Source: Tenacibaculum sp. MAR_2009_124
GTDB taxonomy: Bacteria > Bacteroidota > Bacteroidia > Flavobacteriales > Flavobacteriaceae
Reading direction: 5' to 3'
DNA: 64,000 nucleotides
Assembly (NCBI RefSeq): GCF_900105455.1
Contig: NZ_FNSF01000001.1
Location: 811,001 to 875,000, forward strand
Position numbers and translations under genes: made by a program. The notes beneath the pieces are model-generated. The model searched no databases. It had not been told where the DNA came from and was given only the letters and a program-made list of their open reading frames with translations. This document shows, piece after piece, positions 18,153 through 25,660 of the stretch. Within the stretch, counting starts at the first letter, position 1. The number at the start of each line of letters is the position of its first letter.

Positions 18153-18254
18153 TTATGAACGGTTTTTCAATGTCATTTCCTTGAACGTTTCTACACCTAT
18201 TTCTTCAAGCTGTTGTGCCTCATAATCAGTTGGAAGAATGGGGGAAGTGGTGAA
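18153..18254 (-). pseudogene. Start-less coding remnant
   Basis: A 33-codon open stretch reads SPILPTDYEAQQLEEIG then VETFKEMTLKNRS and stops. It is bounded upstream by a stop and contains no start codon, yet its composition is protein-like and unlike the AT-rich flanks. It looks like the surviving 3' end of a lost gene. The parent family is not recognised. Confidence 0.35.
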
Positions 18255-18511
18255 TTATACAATTTAGAATAAAGTTAATTATGTAGCTTTTTGTTCACTT
18301 TAACATTGTATAATTCGTGTTTTTTGCAAATATTCGTATATTGCACCCGCTATGGAAGTACTTTACTTTCGAAATGACTGTAAAAATTGCTTTCAAATAC
18401 AAAAGTTTTAAGTCTAAATGTTTAGGTATTAATAATACTTAAGCTAGTTATATATTGAATATGCAGGAATATTCTCTGTGTAGTAATGATATTGCTATGT
18501 TTTCATTTTAA

Positions 18512-18639
18512 GAGAAATGAAATGGTATAGCCCTAGGTTTTATCTAGGAATAAAATACAGGTATGGGGGTACCTGTATAATTGATTTCTCATTTGTAGAG
18601 TAGAGGTTGTTTATTTGGTTATGGGCAGCCTCTTTTTTT
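18512..18639 (+). ncRNA. Structured RNA candidate ending in a terminator
   Basis: GAGAAAT (18512-18518) pairs with ATTTCTC (18584-18590), enclosing two hairpins. One is CCTAG/CTAGG (18532-18548). The other is a perfect 9-bp stem, ATACAGGTA with TACCTGTAT (18555-18578, loop TGGGGG). GAGGTTG (18603-18609) with CAGCCTC (18626-18632) and T7 then forms a terminator. The 5' arm can alternatively pair with TTTCATTT upstream (18501-18508). No plus-strand ORF is present, so this is a possible small RNA. Its 5' end is undefined. Confidence 0.4.
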
Positions 18640-18692
18640 GGACTATAATAAAGATTAGTGATTAGTGATTTCGATAAAGTAGGTAGTCAAAA

Positions 18693-20411
18693 TTATAACT
18701 TTAATCCGTCAAAATTATATTGAACAACTAAACCAAAAGAAATTCCTTCGTCAAAAAAGCCTTTATCATTTTTATGTACTCCGAATAAATCTCTGGTTTG
18801 TATATAAACACCTCCCATAAGTTTATTGTCTTTACTATTATAAGCATGAAAACCAATTCCTAAAACTGTATTATTTTTTAATGTGTTCGCGTTGTTATAA
18901 ATTCTATGTCTTAAATATGGATTTATACTCAAGTACGTTTGACTTGGTTTATGAGGATTTCTTTGTTCAAGAAGTTTGAATAAATAGGCATAGTCCAGAT
19001 TAATATCTAAACGATGGAAACGATCATAACCTCCAGTAAGGGCGTTTATTTGTTCAACATTAACAAGATTACCTCCTTGTACGTTTGGATCAACGGTTTG
19101 AAATGCAAAGGTTCTACTTTCCAAGCTACCTAAGTTATGAGTATAAGAATAGGCAATGCTTGCTCCAAGGAATTTTTGCTTTTTGAATTGCATGGTCGTT
19201 CCTAATTCAACGTTATAACCATTAAAGGATGTATCTGCAAATCTAGAATCAATACTTGTTCCGTTATTTTGAAGATCGAGTTTAAATTCAGAGCCAGAGA
19301 ATCCACCGCGAACATAAACTAGATATTTATTTTTGTAATTCAATTGATTAATAATATCGTTTTCACTTTCGGCATCAAGTTTTACTAATAAATCCAATCC
19401 ATTTTGATATTTCTTAAAAGAAGTGATTAATAGGTCTATCTCTTGTTTAGGCTTAAAAGAAATTTTTGTGTGGTATTTTTCATCTTTCTTTAATAAAATT
19501 AAATGATCAATTTTGTGCATAACTTTATCCCATTCAGAGGCAAAAATGTTATCATTATTAAACGGAATGGATTTAAGAAGAAACTTATAGTCCTTTTTTT
19601 TCATGAGAGCACTTAAGGACTTTTTATGCGAAAAAATGTCGGCATCAGGTTCATTTCTATCAATTGCTCGTTTTAAACGTGCTGTAAATGTTGCTAACTG
19701 TTGTAAATGATTAATTATAGCATCCATTGAAGGTACATAACCCGACTTAAGAGTTTCTAGTTCATTTATATTGTCAATTACTTTAGGTATTTTTTCTTTA
19801 ACACTTATAGAGTCATTATCTAATTTTGTAATTAAATGTTTTTGTTGTGTCGGAGTTAAAACTTTGTTTTTGAGTAGTTTTTTTACTTGCTTTTTAATTT
19901 TTAAAAACTCACTTATATTTAATCTTGCTTGAACATAATCAAGTATATGTTCTTTTGTGTGATGATGTGTCATCCATTTTATTCCGATTAATCCGTTAAT
20001 ACTTGCTGAAGATGCCAGTTTTTCGGAAGAGAATATCGGTGCAAGTCCATTTTCAGAACTTCCTTTTAAATCCACTCCATAATAAACATATTTACTAGCC
20101 TTTTCTTTATTTCTGATAGCTTCTTTTTGTTTTAGTATTTTTTCTAGGTTATTCTTTATAATACTAGGGTCATTACTACCTCGAAAAGCATCTGATATCC
20201 GAGGCATAGTGGATGGTTTATTATTTGTAAACCTCGATTTTCTATATAAACTGAAACTAGCAACGTCTTCACTTAAGTTTAATCCAATATTTGTTGATGG
20301 AAACACAAGTGTGCTAAAGCCTTCCGTATCTTGCCCTAATGATTGACTGACTGATTGGTATGAGAAAGTTAATAAAATTCCCATGAGCCAAGGTATAATT
20401 TGTTTTTTCAT
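18693..20411 (-). CDS. Outer-membrane protein with helical N-terminal region
   Basis: This 572-residue protein has a signal peptide (MKKQIIPWLMGILLTFSYQSVSQ). Residues about 80-340 are rich in Lys/Glu helices. From about residue 365 to the end the sequence alternates as membrane beta-strands (YLVYVRGGFSG, GYNVELGTTMQF, LGASIAYSYTHN, TYLSINPYLRHRIY, FGLVVQYNFDGLKL), and it ends like an outer-membrane barrel strand. It probably forms a small barrel with a periplasmic or surface helical part. No family is recognised. It lies 60 bp after the stop of the 20472 gene and is probably co-transcribed. Confidence 0.5.
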   Translation of the reverse strand: MKKQIIPWLMGILLTFSYQSVSQSLGQDTEGFSTLVFPSTNIGLNLSEDVASFSLYRKSRFTNNKPSTMPRISDAFRGSNDPSIIKNNLEKILKQKEAIRNKEKASKYVYYGVDLKGSSENGLAPIFSSEKLASSASINGLIGIKWMTHHHTKEHILDYVQARLNISEFLKIKKQVKKLLKNKVLTPTQQKHLITKLDNDSISVKEKIPKVIDNINELETLKSGYVPSMDAIINHLQQLATFTARLKRAIDRNEPDADIFSHKKSLSALMKKKDYKFLLKSIPFNNDNIFASEWDKVMHKIDHLILLKKDEKYHTKISFKPKQEIDLLITSFKKYQNGLDLLVKLDAESENDIINQLNYKNKYLVYVRGGFSGSEFKLDLQNNGTSIDSRFADTSFNGYNVELGTTMQFKKQKFLGASIAYSYTHNLGSLESRTFAFQTVDPNVQGGNLVNVEQINALTGGYDRFHRLDINLDYAYLFKLLEQRNPHKPSQTYLSINPYLRHRIYNNANTLKNNTVLGIGFHAYNSKDNKLMGGVYIQTRDLFGVHKNDKGFFDEGISFGLVVQYNFDGLKL

Positions 20412-20471
20412 GTGTAATGTTTGTTATAGTTTTTAGTAATCTGGTATACAGCGTAGATTTATTCCCTCATT

Positions 20472-20951
20472 TTATACAGGTTCAGTTTCTATAAGCACAT
20501 ATTCATCAGAGTCATTTATAGGGTTATTAGTGTGATTATATTCTTGCGAGGAATTACGGATATAATCAGTATTAAAGTTGTACGGATTGTTTGTTTGAGT
20601 ATTTTGATTAACTTCCAAATCAATCGTATTATCAGGATTCATGGATACATTAGAAAGAATTCCAGAGGTAGTTGTTGATCCTTCACCACCAATATAAATA
20701 GTATCTAAATCAACCCCTGATATGTTATATTTAACTTCTACTGTAATTCCTACATTATTCCGTGAACTAATACCAATTACATTAGAAGCTTTTAGAATTC
20801 CTTTAACAGTTTGCAGTGAGGCTCGTTTGTAAAAATTACCCTTTAAACTTTCTAAGGATAATTTAGTATTACTCGATTCAATAATAGCTTTCATTTCTGT
20901 TTCCAGATTTTTTAAACGAGTGTTGCTTTGTAAATGCTGGGTTGTTATCAT
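20472..20951 (-). CDS. Hypothetical protein, partner of the outer-membrane protein
   Basis: This 159-residue protein has no signal peptide. The N-terminus (HLQSNTRLKNLETEMKAIIE) is helical, the middle is beta-like (NVGITVEVKYNISGVDLDTIYIGG), and the C-terminus is low-complexity and Asn-rich. No family is recognised. It is the first gene of a likely two-gene unit with the outer-membrane protein. An 8-bp inverted repeat lies 53 bp upstream. Confidence 0.45.
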   Translation of the reverse strand: MITTQHLQSNTRLKNLETEMKAIIESSNTKLSLESLKGNFYKRASLQTVKGILKASNVIGISSRNNVGITVEVKYNISGVDLDTIYIGGEGSTTTSGILSNVSMNPDNTIDLEVNQNTQTNNPYNFNTDYIRNSSQEYNHTNNPINDSDEYVLIETEPV

Positions 20952-21003
20952 AATTTGTAGTTTTAGTTAAGTAGGGTAAAGGTATAAAGAGCTTGGTTAG
21001 TAT

Positions 21004-21025
21004 AAATACCTAAGGATAGGTATTT
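21004..21025. promoter_or_regulatory. Inverted repeat upstream of the 20951 gene
   Basis: AAATACCT and AGGTATTT are separated by 6 nt. It lies at a suitable distance for an operator of the minus-strand pair. There is no further support. Confidence 0.3.
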
Positions 21026-21296
21026 TAACTCAGTGTAATTTCACGGTCTTGAAAAATAAACTTCATAGGGTTTTTAATATTGAGAAGAAACAGTCAGTCG
21101 ATTAAATAATCCATGTGATCATACAGATAGGGGAATTAAACTAAATATTGGAAATTAAGAGTGACGAATGCTTTAGTTTTATGCGTCATTTTAGACTAAC
21201 TGTGTATTGTTTTAGAAGCACTTTTAAGGAAATTGGTAATTTAAGTATATGAACGTATGCAGTTAGTTGTTTAAAAGTCTAGTAGTTTTATAGGGT

Positions 21297-21321
21297 GTTT
21301 GATTCGTCGATCAAATCAAAC
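21297..21321. other. Inverted repeat in gene-less spacer
   Basis: A perfect 8-bp dyad, GTTTGATT with AATCAAAC, has a 9-nt loop and no T-run. It lies about 85 bp before the first of three plus-strand terminator units. Confidence 0.35.
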
Positions 21322-21381
21322 CATTTAACTTAAAAAGAGAACAAAATATCTAAATAACTCAGGAAATAATATATATACCTG

Positions 21382-21461
21382 TAGTTTTGGTATAAGTGTA
21401 GTAAGCTTTAGTGTAAGGATAGGAAGGTTTGACTTTTGGAGAAAACTTCTTATCCTTTTTT
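21382..21461 (+). ncRNA. Terminator-bounded RNA-like unit 1
   Basis: TAGTTTTG (21382-21389) matches the -7 element TAnnTTTG. A 10-bp terminator stem (21417-21426 with 21446-21455, one G-T pair) plus T6 follows. The transcript would be about 65 nt. No gene lies upstream on this strand for over 20 kb except through minus-strand genes. Confidence 0.3.
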
Positions 21462-21564
21462 AATTCTCTATAGGTAGATTTTTCATAATTTTTATGATAA
21501 AATCTTTAGATAACTACGTAATACTTTGTTGACGATAATATTATTCTTAATATAAATTTATAGT

Positions 21565-21631
21565 GTTGGGACTTTAATTTCCATACGGATGGAAAGTACT
21601 AGGAGAAGCTCTTTTAAGAGCTTCTTTTTTT
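21565..21631 (+). ncRNA. Terminator-bounded RNA-like unit 2
   Basis: A 7-bp hairpin, TTTCCAT with ATGGAAA (loop ACGG), is followed by a terminator (AGAAGCTC at 21604-21611 with GAGCTTCT at 21618-21625, T7). A weak promoter-like TAAATTTA lies at 21553. No coding frame is present. Confidence 0.35.
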
Positions 21632-21766
21632 GTTTATATGCAAAGCCTTAATAATTAGTTAACTATTATTCTTGTTGAATTTTTTTACTTTTTACTTGTT
21701 GAAAATATTATGGCTTAGTTGGCTTTTTATTAAAGTTGTCCTAACCTTAATAAAAGCGGTTTTTTT

Positions 21767-21864
21767 TATGTTTGCGGTATTATGAAGGTGTTACAAAATT
21801 ACATTGAGTCCCCCTTATAAATGAGAAAAGTCACAATGATGTCATGTGGCTTTTTTCTCTTTTT
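21767..21864 (+). ncRNA. Terminator-bounded RNA-like unit 3
   Basis: TATGTTTG (21767-21774) is an exact -7 element. About 50 nt later a 13-bp stem (21823-21835 with 21845-21857, two G-T pairs), then TCTTTTT, ends the unit, predicting an RNA of about 84 nt. The CCCCC tract at 21810-21814 is unusual in this AT-rich spacer. Confidence 0.4.
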
Positions 21865-21948
21865 GTAGTTTTTTATGTTATTCTCTTAGATGTGATTTAT
21901 AATTGAATTCTTAGTAGTCATTTGATTTCAATAAATATGTTTTTTGCT

Positions 21949-21956
21949 TAAATTTG
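21949..21956 (+). promoter_or_regulatory. -7 promoter element of the LytTR gene
   Basis: TAAATTTG fits TAnnTTTG exactly and lies 73 bp before the start codon. No well-spaced -33 TTG is obvious. Confidence 0.4.
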
Positions 21957-22029
21957 CGTTTGCATTTATTGCCTATTATAATGCCTTTAAAAATTGGGTT
22001 TCTTAACAAATTAGTTTTACTTTTATATT

Positions 22030-22773
22030 ATGAATAGATTAAGATTATTATTGCTTGAAGATTTAGATAGAGAAGCGACTCAATTAATTTCTTTCCTTGA
22101 GAGTAATAATTATGAGGTAATTAGAGCTCATAATTCATTGGAGGCAGAGAAAGAGATTAAAAATCGTTTTTTCGATGTAATAATTTTAGACATAATGATT
22201 GAAGGGAAGCCAGAAGGAATTGAACTGGCTCAGCGTTTAAACTATCAAGGGGTAAATATTCCATTTTTGTTTTTAACAAGCATGCAAAGTAAGGCTGTAT
22301 TTGATGAAGCAAAGCTTACCAATCCAATGGTTTATTTATTAAAACCTTATAATGAACTAGAATTGTTGTATTCATTGGAGCTAGCCATAGAATCTTGTTA
22401 CCAGCAAGCAAATAGTATAAGTTTTAATGAGAAGAGCGCTGTAATTAGTCCATCATATCTTTTTATTAAGAAGAAAAGAAGCGTTGTTAAAGTAGATGTA
22501 GATTCTATAAATTTTGTAGAAGTTAAAGAAAAGTATTGCAGTATTACATGTGCCGATGGAAGTTATCTTATAAAATTGTCATTAACTAAGTTAAAGGAAA
22601 TACTAGGTAATGCCGATTTTAGACAAGTTCACAGGAATTATGTGATTAATATTAAAAAGGTAAAAGAAATTTATTTCGAAGATAATTTAATCATTTTGGA
22701 AGATGGTAACCAAATTCCTTTTAGTGAACGTTATAAAAACGCTTTTATAAAAGATAACACCATTTTCAGGTAA
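22030..22773 (+). CDS. LytTR-family response regulator
   Basis: This 247-residue protein has a receiver domain at residues 1-120, with acidic pocket ED at 10-11, phosphoacceptor Asp54 (VIILDIM), the conserved Thr in FLFLTSM and the Lys in LLKPYN. A LytTR DNA-binding domain occupies about 145-245 (VDSINFVEVKEKYCSITCADG, FRQVHRNYVINIKKV). It binds DNA and activates or represses targets when phosphorylated. No histidine kinase is adjacent, so it is an orphan here. It converges with the SDR gene, with one base between the stop codons. Confidence 0.9.
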   Translation: MNRLRLLLLEDLDREATQLISFLESNNYEVIRAHNSLEAEKEIKNRFFDVIILDIMIEGKPEGIELAQRLNYQGVNIPFLFLTSMQSKAVFDEAKLTNPMVYLLKPYNELELLYSLELAIESCYQQANSISFNEKSAVISPSYLFIKKKRSVVKVDVDSINFVEVKEKYCSITCADGSYLIKLSLTKLKEILGNADFRQVHRNYVINIKKVKEIYFEDNLIILEDGNQIPFSERYKNAFIKDNTIFR

Positions 22774-22774
22774 A

Positions 22775-23500
22775 TTATATTGTTCTTATATCGAAAACAG
22801 CTCCGTTTTCTAACTTGTTCTGAATATCAATATTATAAATAGTTTCCGCGACGTAATCAGCGGAATACAAATCGTTGTTTTCTTTTAGATCCACGAAACG
22901 TTGAAGATTTTTAAAATTTTCCTCTTTCGTTCCTCTTATTTGTGCCTGCATGCTTGTATCGACAACTCCAGGATATAGCGAAATACATTTTATACCATTA
23001 GCCAGCATTTCCTGCTCAGCGGCAACAGTTTTTGTAAACATATCTAAAGCTGCTTTAGAGGCACAATAAACACTCCAGCCTTCATATGGTTTTGTTGCGG
23101 CTCCAGATGAAATATTAATAATTTGCTTTTTACATGAAAGGTTTTTTGTGTAATTGATAAACATATTTGAAAGTACCATGGGGCCTGTTATGTTTAAGTT
23201 TACGCTTTCTGAAATATCAATAGGATCAATATTTTCAATATTTGAAATAGTACCTAGTCGACCAGCATTATTGATTAAAGTAATAGAAGAAGTAGAATGT
23301 TCTTTTAATTGATCTAGAAGCATGGAAAACTGATTTTTCATTTCTTTAAAATTACTTAAATCAACTACAATTTGAGTTACATCTTGTATGTTTATAATAC
23401 TTCTTGAAAGGGAATAGACTTTGTAGTTTTCAGAAGCATATTTTTTTGCTAAGGCCTTTCCAATTCCTTTACTTCCTCCAGTAATAATAACAATATTCAT
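22775..23500 (-). CDS. Short-chain dehydrogenase/reductase (sepiapterin-reductase-like)
   Basis: I start at ATG 23500 (MNIVIITGGSKGIGKALAKK), giving 241 residues. The longer frame to 23599 adds residues before the conserved start. The cofactor motif is TGGSKGIG and the structural NNAG motif is intact. The catalytic Ser (NISSGAA) and Tyr-Lys (YCASK) are present. The sequence resembles the sepiapterin reductase / benzil reductase branch of NADPH SDRs. The substrate is not known. Confidence 0.8.
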   Translation of the reverse strand: MNIVIITGGSKGIGKALAKKYASENYKVYSLSRSIINIQDVTQIVVDLSNFKEMKNQFSMLLDQLKEHSTSSITLINNAGRLGTISNIENIDPIDISESVNLNITGPMVLSNMFINYTKNLSCKKQIINISSGAATKPYEGWSVYCASKAALDMFTKTVAAEQEMLANGIKCISLYPGVVDTSMQAQIRGTKEENFKNLQRFVDLKENNDLYSADYVAETIYNIDIQNKLENGAVFDIRTI

Positions 23501-23691
23501 ACCAGTAAAGATACGGTAAAAATGATTTAAAGCTCGATAAATGGTAAAAAACCACTTGTCTAAAATATTACTTTGTTGATCGCCAGAGGCAAAGGACACT
23601 GTCTTATTTTATCAGTATTAAAAGGGGCTTCAGTGTATCTTTAAATAAAAATTTTTTCATTATTAGATTTTTTAAATTGGTTTTTAGTTTT

Positions 23692-23716
23692 AGCTCTCTT
23701 CGGAGGGCTTTTTTTT
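23692..23716 (+). terminator. UUCG-loop terminator without an obvious gene
   Basis: AGCTCTC and GAGGGCT form a 7-bp stem capped by the stable TTCG tetraloop and followed by T8. The orientation is plus, while the neighbouring genes SDR and RluA are both minus-strand. Confidence 0.7.
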
Positions 23717-23744
23717 GTGTAATGGTTAATGGGTAATAATGACT

Positions 23745-23780
23745 AGGGAAAACCCTGATCATATTTCTAGGGCTAACCCT
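23745..23780. promoter_or_regulatory. Two AGGG-N4-CCCT dyads 24 bp apart
   Basis: AGGGAAAACCCT (23745-23756) and AGGGCTAACCCT (23769-23780) share a CTAGGG..AACCCT core. They look like paired operator sites upstream of the transcript candidate at 23818. Confidence 0.4.
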
Positions 23781-23817
23781 TACAAGGAAATATTATGATT
23801 TTGTATATCTTGCAAGT

Positions 23818-23897
23818 GTATTTGTACCGAAATACAAATACGATACATTCTGCTAATATTTAAGGGATATCTCCTTTCTAACGAAAGGGGATTTTTT
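23818..23897 (+). ncRNA. Terminator-bounded RNA-like unit with 9-bp palindrome
   Basis: GTATTTGTA (23818-23826) pairs perfectly with TACAAATAC (23833-23841). About 27 nt later the terminator ATCTCCTTTC (23869-23878) with GAAAGGGGAT (23883-23892) and T6 follows. There is no ORF. The palindrome could instead be an operator overlapping a TGTATTTG promoter box. Confidence 0.35.
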
Positions 23898-23919
23898 CGT
23901 TTATTAAATATAAAACTAT

Positions 23920-25533
23920 TTAAAATGGAGGAGGAGAGTGAACTACGATTTCTTTTGTTGTAATAGGATGTATGAATTTAATTTGTTCAGCATGTAAACA
24001 TAATCTTTTTGCCTTATTACCATATAAATCATCTCCAATAATAGGCGAATTTAATCCTATTGGATGAGCTGAGTGCACACGTAACTGATGCGTTCTTCCA
24101 GTAATAGGATAAAAATATACTCTCGTGCAATTATTTTCAATGGATATTTTCTCCCATCTTGTAAGAGCTTTTTTTCCGAAATTATAACATACCATCTGTT
24201 TTGGTCTATCTTCTAAATCAACTCTTAGCGGTAAATCAATTGTTCCCTGTTCTTTAGTTAAAACCTCTTCCAGAAGAGCTACATATCTTTTTTGTATAGT
24301 TTTATTTATAAATTGCTTCTGAAGTTCCTTATGAATATCTTTTCTTTTGGCAACTAATAATATTCCTGAAGTTGACATGTCTAGTCGATGAACTATTAAA
24401 GGTCCCGTTGCTTTTGGATAGTTTTTTTTGACTAAATATTCAATACTATGTTCAATCTCTTTCCCTGCAACACTTAAAATATTATAAGGTTTATTTAATG
24501 CTAACAAGTACTCATCTTCATAAAGAATATTGAGAGTATTTGTTTGATTAAGAGTAGCCAATAAAGGATTCGTACCAACGGGAAGTCCCTGGAGCATGTG
24601 TTTCAATATTGGTTTACACTTGCCTGTGCATGCAGGATAGTACTGTTTATGCTTTCGAATAGCCGAGGTTAATGGTTTTCCCCACCAAAATTCGGCGAGA
24701 GCAATAGGAGTGAGTTGATTTATATAGGCATATTGAAAAAGTTTAGGAGCGCAACAGTCACCTGCTCCCGCAGGAATATTTTGTGTACTGTCCTTAAAGA
24801 GATGTAATAAGTTCGCCTCGTCATAATTATTATTCAAAAATTGATAGTTTTGAAATAATTTTTGCTGAATCTCGAAAGATAGCTGAGTTCTTTTCTGTTT
24901 TAACGTTGTAATTTCCTTTTGTTTCTTAAAATACTCAGTTTTTATCGATGCTATTTTATCGTTGAGGTATATCTCATATTCTTTTAAATAAAACTCTTCA
25001 TTAATGTTTTTTTGATTGTCAATAGCATTTTGTTGTTTTCTTAGTTTTCTTCTTTTCTTTATGTTTATTTGCTCAGTTTCTAAGAGTTGTTCGTGCAGTT
25101 TATTTTGGTTGTTGTAGCTGCGTTCAAGTTCCAAATAATACCCATTGGAACTAAGTATTTCAATTTGTTGAGTTAACTCATTTAGTCTTTTTTCCCCGGT
25201 AATATAAAAATTACCAGAATCTAAAGTATCGAACACAGGAGGAACAAAGTAGTTATATATAGTTTTTTCGGCTAATTTTCCTGAAAAAGCAGCTATATAA
25301 CCTAATTCTTTGCGTTTGTTTTGAACAACAAGAACTCCAAACATTTTGCCAACTCCTTCAGAAGAGTTTAAACCAAAATTATATATAAAATCGGACTGTA
25401 TTTGTAAATATTCCTGAAGTTCTTCAGAGGCAATTTGTGCGATTTTATGAGGTGTATAGTTATGCGGATAGTCAATCTCTTTTGGGAGTTCAACAGCACT
25501 TATATTTCTTTGAAAAGAATGAAATTTGTTCAT
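23920..25533 (-). CDS. RluA-family pseudouridine synthase with long N-terminal extension
   Basis: This is a 537-residue protein. The catalytic pseudouridine synthase domain is in the last ~210 residues, with the active-site motif HRLDMSTSGILLVAKRK (Asp is the catalytic residue) and ITGRTHQLRVHSAHPIG. The N-terminal half has a Lys/Glu-rich coiled coil at about 130-230. A cysteine-rich segment follows (GAGDCCAPKL, PIALAEFWWG, YPACTGKCKPIL), characteristic of this long RluA subgroup. It modifies uridines in rRNA or tRNA; the exact target is not deducible. A terminator lies only 20 bp before the start, so its promoter must be very close or transcription must read through. Confidence 0.85.
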   Translation of the reverse strand: MNKFHSFQRNISAVELPKEIDYPHNYTPHKIAQIASEELQEYLQIQSDFIYNFGLNSSEGVGKMFGVLVVQNKRKELGYIAAFSGKLAEKTIYNYFVPPVFDTLDSGNFYITGEKRLNELTQQIEILSSNGYYLELERSYNNQNKLHEQLLETEQINIKKRRKLRKQQNAIDNQKNINEEFYLKEYEIYLNDKIASIKTEYFKKQKEITTLKQKRTQLSFEIQQKLFQNYQFLNNNYDEANLLHLFKDSTQNIPAGAGDCCAPKLFQYAYINQLTPIALAEFWWGKPLTSAIRKHKQYYPACTGKCKPILKHMLQGLPVGTNPLLATLNQTNTLNILYEDEYLLALNKPYNILSVAGKEIEHSIEYLVKKNYPKATGPLIVHRLDMSTSGILLVAKRKDIHKELQKQFINKTIQKRYVALLEEVLTKEQGTIDLPLRVDLEDRPKQMVCYNFGKKALTRWEKISIENNCTRVYFYPITGRTHQLRVHSAHPIGLNSPIIGDDLYGNKAKRLCLHAEQIKFIHPITTKEIVVHSPPPF

Positions 25534-25540
25534 TAATAGT

Positions 25541-25578
25541 TATAAAAAAGAAACGTCATTGCAAATATACAATGACGT
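25541..25578 (-). terminator. Terminator of the acyl-CoA ligase
   Basis: ACGTCATTG (25553-25561) with CAATGACGT (25570-25578) forms a 9-bp stem. On the minus strand it is followed by TTTCTTTTTT. Confidence 0.75.
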
Positions 25579-25590
25579 CCTTTATTTAAC

Positions 25591-25650
25591 TTGAATTAAC
25601 TTGAATTAACTTGAATTAACTTGAATTAACTTGAATTAACTTGAATTATC
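25591..25650. repeat. Tandem repeat of a 10-bp unit, six copies
   Basis: TTGAATTAAC is repeated head to tail. Five copies are exact, and the sixth ends ATC instead of AAC. It lies between the acyl-CoA ligase stop (25661) and its terminator. A 10-bp period is close to one helical turn. Confidence 0.95.
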
Positions 25651-25660
25651 TTGTTATTAT

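Noticed and set aside
25591..25650. Possible CRISPR-like array
   Set aside because: The units are contiguous 10-mers without spacers and no cas genes are present. It is a simple tandem repeat.
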